A DNA stretch of 64,000 bases, taken from assembly GCF_900217235.1 (NCBI RefSeq), contig NZ_LT907975.1:2641001-2705000 (forward strand). The letters are read 5' to 3'. Below, one piece after another: positions 53,068-61,829 of the stretch. Both the position numbers and the translations under genes were made by a program. Origin of the DNA: Pseudodesulfovibrio profundus (GTDB lineage Bacteria; Desulfobacterota; Desulfovibrionia; Desulfovibrionales; Desulfovibrionaceae). The notes beneath the pieces were generated by a model that was not told the DNA's origin, searched no databases, and worked only from the letters and a program-made list of their open reading frames with translations. How positions within the stretch are numbered: the stretch's first letter is position 1; each line of letters begins with the position of its first letter.

Positions 53068-55608
53068 TTGAGCAGGAAAAAAAGTAAATCGCCCATCAAG
53101 CCGACAAGGATCAAGCGCAAAAAGCCTGAATCCGGCGGCAGGAAAGGGCCTGCAAATAAGCCGAAGCGCCCGGAAAGCGCGCCTGTCGAGCCTGGTAAAG
53201 GCGAAGAACTGCCTGATATCATTGAAGCGTTGACCAACGCTCCCGGAACAGCGTCCCTGTTTGGCGACGGTGATGAATTGGCCGGTCCGAATCCGGCGGA
53301 TATTCCTTCCACCCTTCCGGTGCTTGCCGTCAGGGATATCGTTGTTTTCAATTACATGATCCTTCCTCTTTTCGTGGGACGGGAGAAATCCATCCAGGCC
53401 GTGGACGCGGCACTGGCAGGGGACAGGTATATCCTGATTCTCACCCAGAAGGACGAAAAGGTCGAAGACCCGAACCCGGACGAAATGTACATGACCGGCA
53501 CCGTCGGCATGATCATGCGTATGCTGAAAATGCCGGATGGCCGTCTGAAGGTGCTTGTACAGGGATTGGCCCGTGCCAAGGTGAAGCGTATCACGTCCAG
53601 TGATCCGTATCACATCGCAGAGCTTGAACCGCTCATCGAGCCGGAAGTGCCTGAACTGACCAGCGAGCAGGAAGCGCTTATCCGTTCTTCCCGCGAGCAG
53701 TCCGAGCGCATCCTGACCCTGCGCGGGATTTCCTCGCAGGATATCATGTCCGTGCTCAACAATGTTTCCGAGCCGGGGCGTCTGGCTGATCTCATCGCAT
53801 CCAACTTGCGAATGAAGGTTGATGTCGCGCAGAAGATTCTCGAATGCCAGGACCCCATGGATCGACTGGAACTGGTCAACTCCCAGCTTCTCAAGGAAGT
53901 GGAAGTTGCCAATATGCAGAACAAGATCCAGACCATGGCCAAAGAAGGCATGGACAAGGCACAGCGTGACTTCTACCTGCGTGAGCAGATGAAGGCCATC
54001 AAGCGCGAGCTGGGTGACGACGGTGACGATTCCGAAGAGATGGAGGAACTCAAGCAGGGTATCCTCAAATCCGGCATGCCCAAGGATGTCATGAAAGAGG
54101 CGCACAAGCAGTTGCGTCGCCTTGAATCCATGCACGCCGAATCCAGTGAAGCCACTGTCATCAGAACATATCTCGATTGGATGATTGAGCTGCCGTGGAA
54201 AAAGCTTTCCCGCGACAGGCTCGACATCAAAAAGGCCGAGACCATTCTGAATGAGGATCACTATGACCTTGAGAAGGTCAAGGAACGTATCCTCGAATAT
54301 CTGAGTGTTCGCAAGCTCAACCCGAAGATGAAAGGTCCCATCCTTTGCTTCTCCGGCCCTCCCGGTGTGGGTAAGACCTCTCTTGGTCGATCCATTGCCC
54401 GTTCCCTTGGCCGCAAGTTCCACCGTATGTCGCTTGGCGGCATGCGCGACGAAGCAGAGATTCGCGGTCATCGCCGGACATACATCGGCGCCATGCCCGG
54501 ACGAATCATCCAGGGAATCAAGCAGTGCGGTACCCGTAACCCGGTGATCATGCTCGACGAAATCGACAAGCTCGGTTCGGACTTCCGTGGCGATCCGTCT
54601 TCGGCATTGCTGGAGGTGCTTGATCCGGAGCAGAACTACTCCTTTACCGATCACTACCTGAATGTGCCGTTTGACCTGTCCAAGGTGATGTTCATTTGTA
54701 CGGCCAACATGCTGGATTCTATTCCCGGCCCGTTGCGTGACCGCATGGAGATCATTCGCATCCCCGGTTACACGGAGCAGGAAAAGACTGCTATTACCCG
54801 CCGTTACATTATCCCTCGTCAGGTCAGCGACAACGGCCTCAAGGATGATGAACTGGAGGTCTCTGACAAGCTGGTCGCAAAAATCGTTCGTGAGTACACC
54901 CGCGAAGCCGGGCTGCGTAATATCGAACGGGAAATCGGAACCCTGTGCCGCAAAATGGCACGCAAGAAGGCAGAAGGGGAGAAGGGACCGTTCAAGGTGA
55001 CGGCCAAGAACCTCTACACGCTGCTCGGGCCGCCGCATTTTCTTGACGATGAAAAGGAAACCAGCCTGCCTCCGGGCGTTGCCGTGGGCTTGGCCTGGAC
55101 ACCTGTGGGTGGCGAGTTGCTTCACATCGAAGTAACGACCATGCCCGGTAAAGGCCGTCTGACACTGACCGGTAAGCTCGGTGATGTGATGAAGGAATCG
55201 GCTCAGGCCGCCCTGTCCATCGCCCGTGCTCGCGCCGACGAATATGGCATCGATCCGAAGTTCAACGAGAAGATGGATATCCACGTTCACGTTCCGGCTG
55301 GTGCCACTCCCAAGGATGGCCCGTCCGCCGGTGTCACGTTGGTCACGGCACTGATCTCGGCATTGTCCAATGCTCCGGTCAACCCCGAGATCGCCATGAC
55401 CGGTGAAATCAGTCTCCGTGGTCGTGTCCTGCCTGTTGGCGGTATCAAGGAAAAGATTCTGGCCGCGGTAGCCCGTGGCATGAATATTGTCCTGATCCCG
55501 GCCCAGAACAAAAAGGACCTCACCGAAATACCGGAAGAACTCCGCAAGCGGATCAAGATCAAGACCGTCGAAAAGATCGAAGAAGTCTGGCCCCTTGCCA
55601 AAGCATAA
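53068..55608 (+). CDS. lon: ATP-dependent Lon protease
   Basis: Soluble AAA+ serine protease of 846 residues. An unusually basic, low-complexity N-terminal tail (SRKKSKSPIKPTRIKRKKPE) precedes the LON substrate-binding domain (~75-275, starting LPVLAVRDIVVFNYMILPL). The AAA+ Walker A is GPPGVGKTSLGRS near 432 and Walker B is VIMLDEIDKLG. The protease Ser-Lys dyad lies in KDGPSAGVTL (~753) and GGIKEKILAAVARG. The start is TTG with AAAAGGA 8 bp upstream. The ATG at 53060 gives only a three-codon frame. Confidence 0.95.
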   Translation: MSRKKSKSPIKPTRIKRKKPESGGRKGPANKPKRPESAPVEPGKGEELPDIIEALTNAPGTASLFGDGDELAGPNPADIPSTLPVLAVRDIVVFNYMILPLFVGREKSIQAVDAALAGDRYILILTQKDEKVEDPNPDEMYMTGTVGMIMRMLKMPDGRLKVLVQGLARAKVKRITSSDPYHIAELEPLIEPEVPELTSEQEALIRSSREQSERILTLRGISSQDIMSVLNNVSEPGRLADLIASNLRMKVDVAQKILECQDPMDRLELVNSQLLKEVEVANMQNKIQTMAKEGMDKAQRDFYLREQMKAIKRELGDDGDDSEEMEELKQGILKSGMPKDVMKEAHKQLRRLESMHAESSEATVIRTYLDWMIELPWKKLSRDRLDIKKAETILNEDHYDLEKVKERILEYLSVRKLNPKMKGPILCFSGPPGVGKTSLGRSIARSLGRKFHRMSLGGMRDEAEIRGHRRTYIGAMPGRIIQGIKQCGTRNPVIMLDEIDKLGSDFRGDPSSALLEVLDPEQNYSFTDHYLNVPFDLSKVMFICTANMLDSIPGPLRDRMEIIRIPGYTEQEKTAITRRYIIPRQVSDNGLKDDELEVSDKLVAKIVREYTREAGLRNIEREIGTLCRKMARKKAEGEKGPFKVTAKNLYTLLGPPHFLDDEKETSLPPGVAVGLAWTPVGGELLHIEVTTMPGKGRLTLTGKLGDVMKESAQAALSIARARADEYGIDPKFNEKMDIHVHVPAGATPKDGPSAGVTLVTALISALSNAPVNPEIAMTGEISLRGRVLPVGGIKEKILAAVARGMNIVLIPAQNKKDLTEIPEELRKRIKIKTVEKIEEVWPLAKA

Positions 55609-55628
55609 CGGCCATACTCAATAAGTAT

Positions 55629-55664
55629 AAAAAGCCCCGTCATCCGATGACAGGGCTTTTTTTA
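55629..55664. terminator. Bidirectional terminator between lon and the TPR operon
   Basis: AAAAAGCCC-CGTCAT-CCG-ATGAC-AGGGCTTTTTTT has an A-run before and a T-run after the stem, so it can stop both convergent transcripts. Confidence 0.85.
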
Positions 55665-55719
55665 TAAGCAAATTTTTATCGTATTCAATTCATGCTGCTC
55701 GGGTGTGAGTGAGAATTGA

Positions 55720-56748
55720 TCAATCTCCCAGCAGGCTGTCGATATCTACTTCTTCGCCGTCCTCCACCTGGTGGGAGCGCTGTTGCTGGGCGCGGCCTTC
55801 TTCCGGGGCGTCGAAGACGGGCTTCTCGTCGAGGGGCACCTTCGGTTCCTGTTGCTCGATCATGCGGCGGGCGGCGGCAGCGACTTCCGGCGGGACCGGC
55901 GGCTTGTCGTATTTGACCAGCAGGGATTCGTCGTCAGAGAGCGCCACTATCACATGGCAAAGGTCCTGAGTGACTTCGAGTTTCGGATTGATCCGATGGG
56001 AGAGAAGCAGGCCGTCAATACACCCTTCCCAGTCCTTGTTTTCGTAAAGGGCGCGAGCGTAATTGTAATAGAGATTCTCGTCATCTTTGACCATCTCGAT
56101 GGCTCGGCGATAATACTGAACCGACTCATCAAACAGGCCGATTTTGCGCAGGGCGATGCCGAACTCATTGAAAAGATGCTGATTCTTGCCGTCAAAGGCA
56201 GACTGAATCTGCACCAGTTCATTCATGATCTCGCGTGTCCGTTCCACCTCTTTTCGCGTGGAGCAGATCAGGCCAATGCCGAACAGGGCGCGGATATTCC
56301 GGGCTTCGAGCTTGAGAGCACTGCCGTATTCCATCTCTGCGCTGTACAGGCGGCCTTCCTCACGAAGCGCATCGCCCCGATCCAGGGTCTCGGCCAGTTC
56401 TTTCATGGCCGGGAGAACCGTGGTTTCGTAGTAGCCGAAATGGGGGGTGTACTCATTGATGAGCTTATGCAGGGGGATGGTGGCCGGTTCGCCGTCGGGC
56501 AGATCATTGTCGTTGATTTGGCGAAGCTCGATGCGCTCGGGGCCGGTTTGATGCGCATACCAATACTGGCGATCATCAGACGTGGCATCGTTCGTATCGC
56601 TCGTGTCCGAGTCAGATATCGAGGAAAAGACGCATTTGATGATCCCGTCTTCTGTCAGATAGTCCCAACCGGAGACCGTTCCATTGCTCTTGGGCGTATC
56701 ACCCAGATCAAGCTTGAAATCATCCTTATCCATAACTCTTGATCGCAT
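55720..56748 (-). CDS. TPR protein, second paralog of the TPR-X-TPR operon
   Basis: A 342-residue soluble protein with tetratricopeptide repeats at ~110-260. Shared blocks with the gene at 57337-58242 are SAEMEYGSALKLEARNIRALFG, HLFNEFGIALRK, RAIEMVKDDENLYYNYAR and DWEGC. An N-terminal region (KCVFS, YWYA, EYTP) is also shared. The C-terminus is Gln/Glu-rich and ends in EDGEEVDIDSLLGD, an acidic peptide tail that could be a binding motif. The ATG at 56748 was chosen because it overlaps the upstream stop (TGATG) and aligns with the start of the paralog. The role is unknown. Confidence 0.85.
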   Translation of the reverse strand: MRSRVMDKDDFKLDLGDTPKSNGTVSGWDYLTEDGIIKCVFSSISDSDTSDTNDATSDDRQYWYAHQTGPERIELRQINDNDLPDGEPATIPLHKLINEYTPHFGYYETTVLPAMKELAETLDRGDALREEGRLYSAEMEYGSALKLEARNIRALFGIGLICSTRKEVERTREIMNELVQIQSAFDGKNQHLFNEFGIALRKIGLFDESVQYYRRAIEMVKDDENLYYNYARALYENKDWEGCIDGLLLSHRINPKLEVTQDLCHVIVALSDDESLLVKYDKPPVPPEVAAAARRMIEQQEPKVPLDEKPVFDAPEEGRAQQQRSHQVEDGEEVDIDSLLGD

Positions 56749-57344
56749 CAGCTCTTTTGGTGAAAGACATGGCCGAAGTAGCCCCATTCCTCATTGCGGT
56801 CCACACCGACATTTCGCCCTGCACCGCCTTTCCAGGTGACGCCCACTGCCAACTCCAGTTTGAACTTTCCACCAAGAAGGCGAGTGCAGTTGTCAATGGA
56901 GAGGGTGACGTCCTCCTGGCGGAAGGCATCAACATCGTCCCATCGAAAGCTCAATGCCGTGTCGCGTCGGGCATGATAGACACCGAGGACGTCCTTGGCC
57001 TTGCCCTGACTCAGGAACTGTTCCGGGCGAGGGATACGGCGGGCGGCATCGACCTGTGTAAAGGATACGGGTCGGCCTTCGTGGAATATCTCCATGCCGA
57101 ATTCTTCGTCCTGCATGGCAATCCCTTCGCTGACAAAAAGTGGTGACAGGTTTGCCCCAACCACCTGATTGACCTGTTTCACTTTCTGGGAAGAGGCCAC
57201 TCCCAGCGCTATATCCATGAGAAGGACATGCCACTCTCTGCGTCCATAGGCGGCCACTCCGGCAGAGATCGTCTGTTGCGAGAGGAGTATGGCCCCGACA
57301 CGATAGCCGGTGCCGAACATGGTGACGTCCAGCCGCTTAGACAC
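56748..57344 (-). CDS. Unrecognised protein between two TPR paralogs
   Basis: A 198-residue protein with no cysteine cluster, signal peptide or clear membrane segment. It begins SKRLDVTMFGTGYRVGAIL, contains GVAAYGRREWHVLLMDIALG and a hydrophilic middle, and ends KGGAGRNVGVDRNEEWGYFG. The C-terminal half has alternating hydrophobic residues suggesting beta structure. Its start overlaps the upstream TPR gene by 8 bp, and its stop overlaps the downstream TPR gene by one base. It is almost certainly made with both and may be their binding partner. I do not recognise a family. Confidence 0.78.
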   Translation of the reverse strand: MSKRLDVTMFGTGYRVGAILLSQQTISAGVAAYGRREWHVLLMDIALGVASSQKVKQVNQVVGANLSPLFVSEGIAMQDEEFGMEIFHEGRPVSFTQVDAARRIPRPEQFLSQGKAKDVLGVYHARRDTALSFRWDDVDAFRQEDVTLSIDNCTRLLGGKFKLELAVGVTWKGGAGRNVGVDRNEEWGYFGHVFHQKS

Positions 57345-58242
57345 GTTTTCCTCCTAAACCTTCCGTGGGAAATTCCATCATTGCTGAAGAGTTGCTCTTT
57401 TTTAGTAGTGTTTTGACTTGTTCCGCGATTTCAGTTGGTACTTCTGGTTTGCCGTGCTTTTCCCGCTTCTTCGGATCATCCGCCATGATGGACATGACTT
57501 GTCCCAAGCTAATTGCTGCGGTGTGGTCGGGGTCGAGTTTCAGTGCCTTTTCCACGAAAAGGAAGCAGTGCTCCCAGTCGTTTTTCTCATAAAAAACACG
57601 GGCCAGATTGTAAAAGAGATTCTCGTCATCTTCGGTCAACTCGGAAGCGCGAGTGTAGTAGCGTATGGATTCTTCATAGAGCTGGTTCTTTCGCAAGGCA
57701 ATGCCGAACTCGTTGAACAAGTGCTTGTGGTCTTCGTCGAAAGCCGCCTCCATGGCGACCAGTTGATCGAAAACCGCCAACCCCTTTTCCCTGTCGTTGC
57801 GTTCCAGGTACACAAGCCCCAGCCCGAAGATGGCGCGGACATTGGTTTCGTCAACATCCAGCGCCCTGGTGTATTCCATCTCGGCTGAAAGCGGCTTGTT
57901 GTCCTCACGGTGCTTGTCGCCCTTGGCAAGGGTCTTGTTGAGCGCCGCCATGGCCGGTTGTACCTGCTGGTTGTGAATCTCGACCTCAGGGGTATACTCC
58001 GAGAGCAGGGTCTCGCGGTCTACGTATGTCTCATCGCCCACGGGAACGAACTGCGGATTTATTTTGCGTATGGCATACGAATCCTCGTCGCACTGCTTGG
58101 CGAACCAGAGGTTTTTACTCTGTTGCTTTTTTGCGGTGGTTCCGGTCCCGACTTTGAAGGTCGTCACCGTTGAGAAGACGCACTTGAGAGGCTCGTTGGT
58201 GTTCTCGAGCCCTGGACATCCCGGTTTAACCTGTGAACGCAT
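57337..58242 (-). CDS. TPR protein, first paralog of the TPR-X-TPR operon
   Basis: A 301-residue soluble protein with TPR units at ~105-250: SAEMEYTRALDVDETNVRAIFG, HLFNEFGIALRK, YYTRASELTEDDENLFYNLAR and DWEHCFLFVEKALKLDPDH. The N-terminal ~100 residues (KCVFSTV, NLWFAKQ, EYTPEVEIHNQQ) match its paralog and form a shared non-TPR domain. The ATG at 58242 was preferred because CCAGGA lies before it and both paralogs then begin MRS(Q/R)V. It is the first gene of the operon. The upstream 58243-58573 gap contains the divergent promoters and no gene. Confidence 0.86.
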   Translation of the reverse strand: MRSQVKPGCPGLENTNEPLKCVFSTVTTFKVGTGTTAKKQQSKNLWFAKQCDEDSYAIRKINPQFVPVGDETYVDRETLLSEYTPEVEIHNQQVQPAMAALNKTLAKGDKHREDNKPLSAEMEYTRALDVDETNVRAIFGLGLVYLERNDREKGLAVFDQLVAMEAAFDEDHKHLFNEFGIALRKNQLYEESIRYYTRASELTEDDENLFYNLARVFYEKNDWEHCFLFVEKALKLDPDHTAAISLGQVMSIMADDPKKREKHGKPEVPTEIAEQVKTLLKKSNSSAMMEFPTEGLGGKRV

Positions 58243-58573
58243 TTGGGTCCTGGTTTGCATTGTCTATCTGCCCGGCACTGATGTGGCCGGAAGTCATCCC
58301 CCCGATGACAAAGATGTAAGTAGTGTATATGTTACCGCCGATTATGTCGATTCCAATAAACAGTTGTTTTGATCAGTCTCCACCTTACCGCTCACCACTT
58401 TCACCGTCATTTATAATGTGGGACTGGACAAGCACGGATGACGATTTATCCTACTTTACGGTTGCGGTGGGCATGTAGGAACCGACCGTTGCCAGTATTG
58501 ACCTTTTGAGCTATTGAGTCTCTCTGTCCCGACAGCCTTTGGTTGTGGATAAACCATGCATTCGGAGTAATAC

Positions 58574-58822
58574 ATGCCGATATTTGAATATATTTGTAAC
58601 GATTGCGAAAAAGAATTCGAAGAACTCGTATTTGACAGGGATGAATGTCCCAATTGTCCCGGCTGTGGGTCTTCGAAAACCGAAAAGCTGATGAGCGCGG
58701 TTCGTTCTCGCGTTGGCGGCGGTGCACCGGATATGGGAGGCGATTCCGAAATGGCCTCCGCTCCTTCCGCCCCCAGTGGATGCGCCGGTTGTTCCGGCGG
58801 CGACTGTTCCAGCTGCGGCTAA
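58574..58822 (+). CDS. FmdB-family zinc-ribbon protein
   Basis: An 82-residue protein. The zinc ribbon is [19 protein letters not shown] with [15 protein letters not shown] (CxxC...CxxC). A Gly/Ser/Ala-rich linker leads to a Cys-rich tail [15 protein letters not shown]. FmdB proteins are putative regulators or small metal proteins. TCGGAG lies before the ATG. hemC follows 44 bp later. Confidence 0.9.
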   Translation: MPIFEYICNDCEKEFEELVFDRDECPNCPGCGSSKTEKLMSAVRSRVGGGAPDMGGDSEMASAPSAPSGCAGCSGGDCSSCG

Positions 58823-58866
58823 TTCCAGACCGCCTTCTCAAAACGGCACCAGACCACAAGGATATC

Positions 58867-59799
58867 ATGAAACAACTCGTCATTGCCACGCGCGGTAGCG
58901 CTCTGGCCCTCTGGCAGGCCAATCATATTAAGGATCGACTTGAAGCCGAACACCCCGGACTGAGCGTTGAACTGCTCAAGATCAAGACTAAAGGGGACAA
59001 AATTTTGGACGTCCCGCTGGCTAAAGTCGGCGGTAAAGGTCTGTTCGTAAAGGAAATCGAAGAAGCATTGTTGGATGGACGCGCGCATATTGCGGTTCAC
59101 TCCATGAAAGACGTCCCCACCGAACTGCCTGAAGGACTGGAAGTCGGCATCATCCCCGAGCGTGAAGCACCGACCGATTCTCTGCTCTCCGTCCATTATG
59201 ATGGACTGAAAGGGCTGCCCGAAGGTGCTGTCGTCGGCACCTCTTCCCTCCGTCGTCAGTCGCAACTGGCCACCCTGCGTCCCGATCTCAAGATCGAGTC
59301 CCTGCGCGGCAACCTCGATACCCGCGTCAATAAGCTGCTCAATGGCGACTTCGATGCCATTGTTGTTGCCACCGCCGGTTTGAATCGACTGGAAATTTCA
59401 GCGCCCAAGCAGGAGATCCTCGGACCGCCGGACTTCCTTCCTGCTGTAGCCCAGGGTGCCCTCGGTATCGAATACAATAAGGATAATACTGAAGTGATCG
59501 AAATGCTTCAGTTCCTCGATCACACCCCCTCCAAGCATCAGGTGATGGCTGAGCGCGGTTTCCTGACCGGTCTTGACGGTGGATGCCAGGTACCCATTGC
59601 CGCATGGTCTCAGCTCGATGGCGACATGGTTCGCCTCACCGGCTTTGTGGCCGATGTCGATGGCTCCAATCCCATCCGCATGATGGCTGAAGGCAAGGTC
59701 GAGAATGCCTGGGATATCGGCATGATTCTGGCCGGAAAAGTCTTGGAGCAGGGCGCCAAGGAAATCCTTGATCGCGTCTACGCTCGCGAATCCGCATAG
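58867..59799 (+). CDS. hemC: Porphobilinogen deaminase (hydroxymethylbilane synthase)
   Basis: Polymerises four porphobilinogens in tetrapyrrole synthesis, feeding heme and cobalamin. The N-terminus [19 protein letters not shown], the [12 protein letters not shown] block and the dipyrromethane-cofactor cysteine in [13 protein letters not shown] (~240) are diagnostic. 310 residues. Longer upstream starts would run through the FmdB gene. In Desulfovibrio-type bacteria heme is made from siroheme, but hemC is shared by both branches. Confidence 0.95.
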   Translation: MKQLVIATRGSALALWQANHIKDRLEAEHPGLSVELLKIKTKGDKILDVPLAKVGGKGLFVKEIEEALLDGRAHIAVHSMKDVPTELPEGLEVGIIPEREAPTDSLLSVHYDGLKGLPEGAVVGTSSLRRQSQLATLRPDLKIESLRGNLDTRVNKLLNGDFDAIVVATAGLNRLEISAPKQEILGPPDFLPAVAQGALGIEYNKDNTEVIEMLQFLDHTPSKHQVMAERGFLTGLDGGCQVPIAAWSQLDGDMVRLTGFVADVDGSNPIRMMAEGKVENAWDIGMILAGKVLEQGAKEILDRVYARESA

Positions 59800-59809
59800 T
59801 CTTTGATTG

Positions 59810-59842
59810 CTCCGGCCCGGCATTCCGGGCCGGAGTTTCTCT
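59810..59842 (+). terminator. Terminator of hemC
   Basis: CTCCGGCCCG-GCATTC-CGGGCCGGAG followed by TTTCTCT. Confidence 0.8.
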
Positions 59843-60075
59843 ATTGGCTATCACTGAATCGTTATTGCTGTTCGCAATAAATTCTGAATCCCGAACGGGA
59901 CAATTGTGATAAATAGATGTCCAGAGCTAAATTTTCAGTAAAAAAAGTCACCAAAATCAAGATGGTTGGGGAGCGAACTCTTCGCGATCCCCGAAATCCC
60001 CTAAAGGTTTCCATCGCCAATCCGATAAGAACCGTAAATACACTGCAACAAATACATTGCAAGGAGGTTCGAATC

Positions 60076-60273
60076 ATGGAAGTTGGTAGTCTCAACGTAA
60101 GTGCATTCAATCAAGCGGATCAGATGAAGAACATCCGCAAGGTTCGGCTGCAGCGAGAAGTTTTGGAAAACCCGGAAATGGCCCGTGACCTCGTCAAGGT
60201 TCAGGCTTCAGGTACCTACAACGCGAAGGGTGAAGTCATTCAGGCTGTCGCCGGAGATCTTGGAAATGCATAA
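60076..60273 (+). CDS. Small protein of unknown function
   Basis: A 65-residue, charged, probably helical protein (MEVGSLNVSAFNQADQMKNI ... EVLENPEMARDLVKVQASGTY). AAGGAGG lies 8 bp before the ATG, a strong ribosome binding site. The spacing of hydrophobic residues and the NP-x-M-A-x-DL turn recall small flagellar or anti-sigma regulators, but I cannot name a family. A terminator follows at 60299. Confidence 0.7.
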   Translation: MEVGSLNVSAFNQADQMKNIRKVRLQREVLENPEMARDLVKVQASGTYNAKGEVIQAVAGDLGNA

Positions 60274-60298
60274 GAAACGTGGTTCGTTACACGAGTAG

Positions 60299-60331
60299 GG
60301 CCGGTGCACCGCATCGGCCCTATTTTTTTGG
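60299..60331 (+). terminator. Terminator after the 65-residue protein gene
   Basis: GGGCCGGTGC-ACC-GCATCGGCCC is followed by TATTTTTTT. Confidence 0.8.
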
Positions 60332-60402
60332 CTGATCAAAATCGCTTTTTCCCCTTTCCCTATCTGCACATCTCTCTATTTCAAGACTTTACAAGCAGAA
60401 TA

Positions 60403-60471
60403 TGAATGCCGCTTTGCGGTGATTTATTAGATGACTTCGCCTCCGGCGGCCAAAGGGCGAGCCCTTTTGGA
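60403..60471 (+). repeat. Dispersed 69-nt repeat, copy A
   Basis: This copy and the one at 63932-64000 agree at 64 of 69 positions, with all five differences being transitions, and lie in the same orientation. Conserved parts include GAATGCCGCTTTGCGG, CTTCGCCTC and GGCGGCCAAAGGGCGAGCCC, each able to form small hairpins, as in REP-type elements. In copy A similar GC-rich, hairpin-prone sequence continues to ~60640 without a convincing gene. Confidence 0.8.
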
Positions 60472-60760
60472 ATCCTGTGTCGCCGCTGGCGAAGGGTATG
60501 TGGGTAGAACAAGTCGTTCGCTGGCTTTTCTTGGCGGTGCGCTTCGGTAAACTCGCCCCGAAGGGCAAATGGGATGCAAGGGCGGTAGTCCGTTTCGGGG
60601 CTGATTGTTCGCTGTTGCACGGAAAAGTGGTTTTGTGTATAATTTTTGAACGAAACTTGTTTCAGGATTCATCAAAATAGCGAGAGTTGGTGCGAGAGGA
60701 CATAGAGTCAATTAGGTTCTCTATCCTAGCTGGATGGTCCTGAAAACGTCAGGCAATCTC

Positions 60761-60847
60761 ATGGTCGATCAAATCATTATAGTAGGTATCCCTATTCTGG
60801 CCTCCGTGTTCCTTGCTGCTTTGTCGCCGAGGAAGAAGGGCGTTTAG
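60761..60847 (+). CDS. Possible 28-residue membrane miniprotein
   Basis: ATG to TAG encodes MVDQIIIVGIPILASVFLAA followed by LSPRKKGV: one membrane-length hydrophobic segment and a basic tail. Such a shape occurs in type I toxins and in small membrane subunits such as KdpF. The ribosome binding site is weak (CAGG), so it may be a chance frame. The remainder of the 60274-60980 gap holds the terminator, the repeat and no other gene. Confidence 0.35.
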   Translation: MVDQIIIVGIPILASVFLAALSPRKKGV

Positions 60848-60980
60848 TTGTGTCGGTGTATCCTGATCGAAATTTTCGCTGCAGCCAAACATCTTAGGCA
60901 ATCAGAAGATGTATGCTTTTCAATGGCGATAATTCCAGATTAATATGGTTGCAGAATAGACTCGAGGATAAACCGTACCA

Positions 60981-61829
60981 ATGAAGATACTTGTAACGGG
61001 TGCGACAGGTTTTTTGGGCCATCACGTAATTTCTACCCTTGTTGAAAGAGGGGTGGAAGTAGTGGCCACAGGGCGCAGTCTGAGTAAGATGAAACAGGCG
61101 CCGTGGGCTGATGCCGTTACGCTAGTCCAAATGGATTTGGATCAACTACCAGACTCCCTCATGGATCAGTTGCACCACCCTAGCCATTGTGTCCACCTGG
61201 CGTGGCCTAACCTGCCCGACTATAAGTCCGAAACCCATCTCAATCATAGTCTGCCTCAAAGCAAGAATTTCCTATGCAAGCTCATCGATCAAGGGATTCA
61301 GAAAATTCTGGTGGCAGGAACTTGTTTTGAGTACGGAATGCAGGAAGGGGAGTTGTCTGAAAAGTTTCCCCCTCGTCCTGACAACCCATACGGTCGAGCC
61401 AAAAATCAACTTCGCTTGGAACTGGAAAGTTATCTGAAAGACAAAGATACGGATTTACAGTGGGCACGACTTTTTTACATGTACGGCAAAGGGCAGAATC
61501 CCAAATCTCTTTTTGCGCAACTCCAGAAGGCCATTCAGTCTGGTTGCGATGAATTCGACATGTCCGGCGGTCAACAGATTCGTGATTATCTGCCAGTGGA
61601 GGAAGTCGCGGCGGCCATTGCAGATCTTATTTGTCACCCTACTCACACCGGTACGATAAATGTTTGTTCCGGAGAGAATGTTCCCTTGCTTGATCTTGTG
61701 AAAAGATATCTCGAAAATCACAACGCAGATATCAAATTGAATCTTGGCGTATTCCCGTATCCCGACTGGGAACCCTTCAAGTTTTGGGGGGCCCCTCACC
61801 TATTGGAAAAAGTGAGAAAGCAACGATGA
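60981..61829 (+). CDS. NAD-dependent epimerase/dehydratase (sugar nucleotide SDR)
   Basis: A 282-residue extended short-chain dehydrogenase. The coenzyme motif VTGATGFLGHHVI is at residues ~5-17 and the catalytic Tyr-x3-Lys is NPYGRAKNQ at ~139-147. RDYLPVEEVAAAIADL and the C-terminal GVFPYPDWEPFKFWG are typical of nucleotide-sugar epimerases/reductases. The substrate cannot be read. The stop overlaps the next start (ATGA). The gene looks less GC-rich than its neighbours to the left. Confidence 0.88.
   Translation: MKILVTGATGFLGHHVISTLVERGVEVVATGRSLSKMKQAPWADAVTLVQMDLDQLPDSLMDQLHHPSHCVHLAWPNLPDYKSETHLNHSLPQSKNFLCKLIDQGIQKILVAGTCFEYGMQEGELSEKFPPRPDNPYGRAKNQLRLELESYLKDKDTDLQWARLFYMYGKGQNPKSLFAQLQKAIQSGCDEFDMSGGQQIRDYLPVEEVAAAIADLICHPTHTGTINVCSGENVPLLDLVKRYLENHNADIKLNLGVFPYPDWEPFKFWGAPHLLEKVRKQR

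Noticed and set aside
53044-55290. Long minus-strand frame opposite lon
   Set aside because: lon is certain by its Walker and Ser-Lys motifs, and the antisense frame has no domain.
60062-60080. tRNA-like GGTTCGAATC
   Set aside because: It is the ribosome binding site region of the 65-residue gene, and no acceptor or anticodon stems surround it.
60427-60711. A 94-residue minus-strand frame starting at the repeat
   Set aside because: It follows the repeat sequence, has no ribosome binding site and looks like a chance frame in a dispersed repeat.
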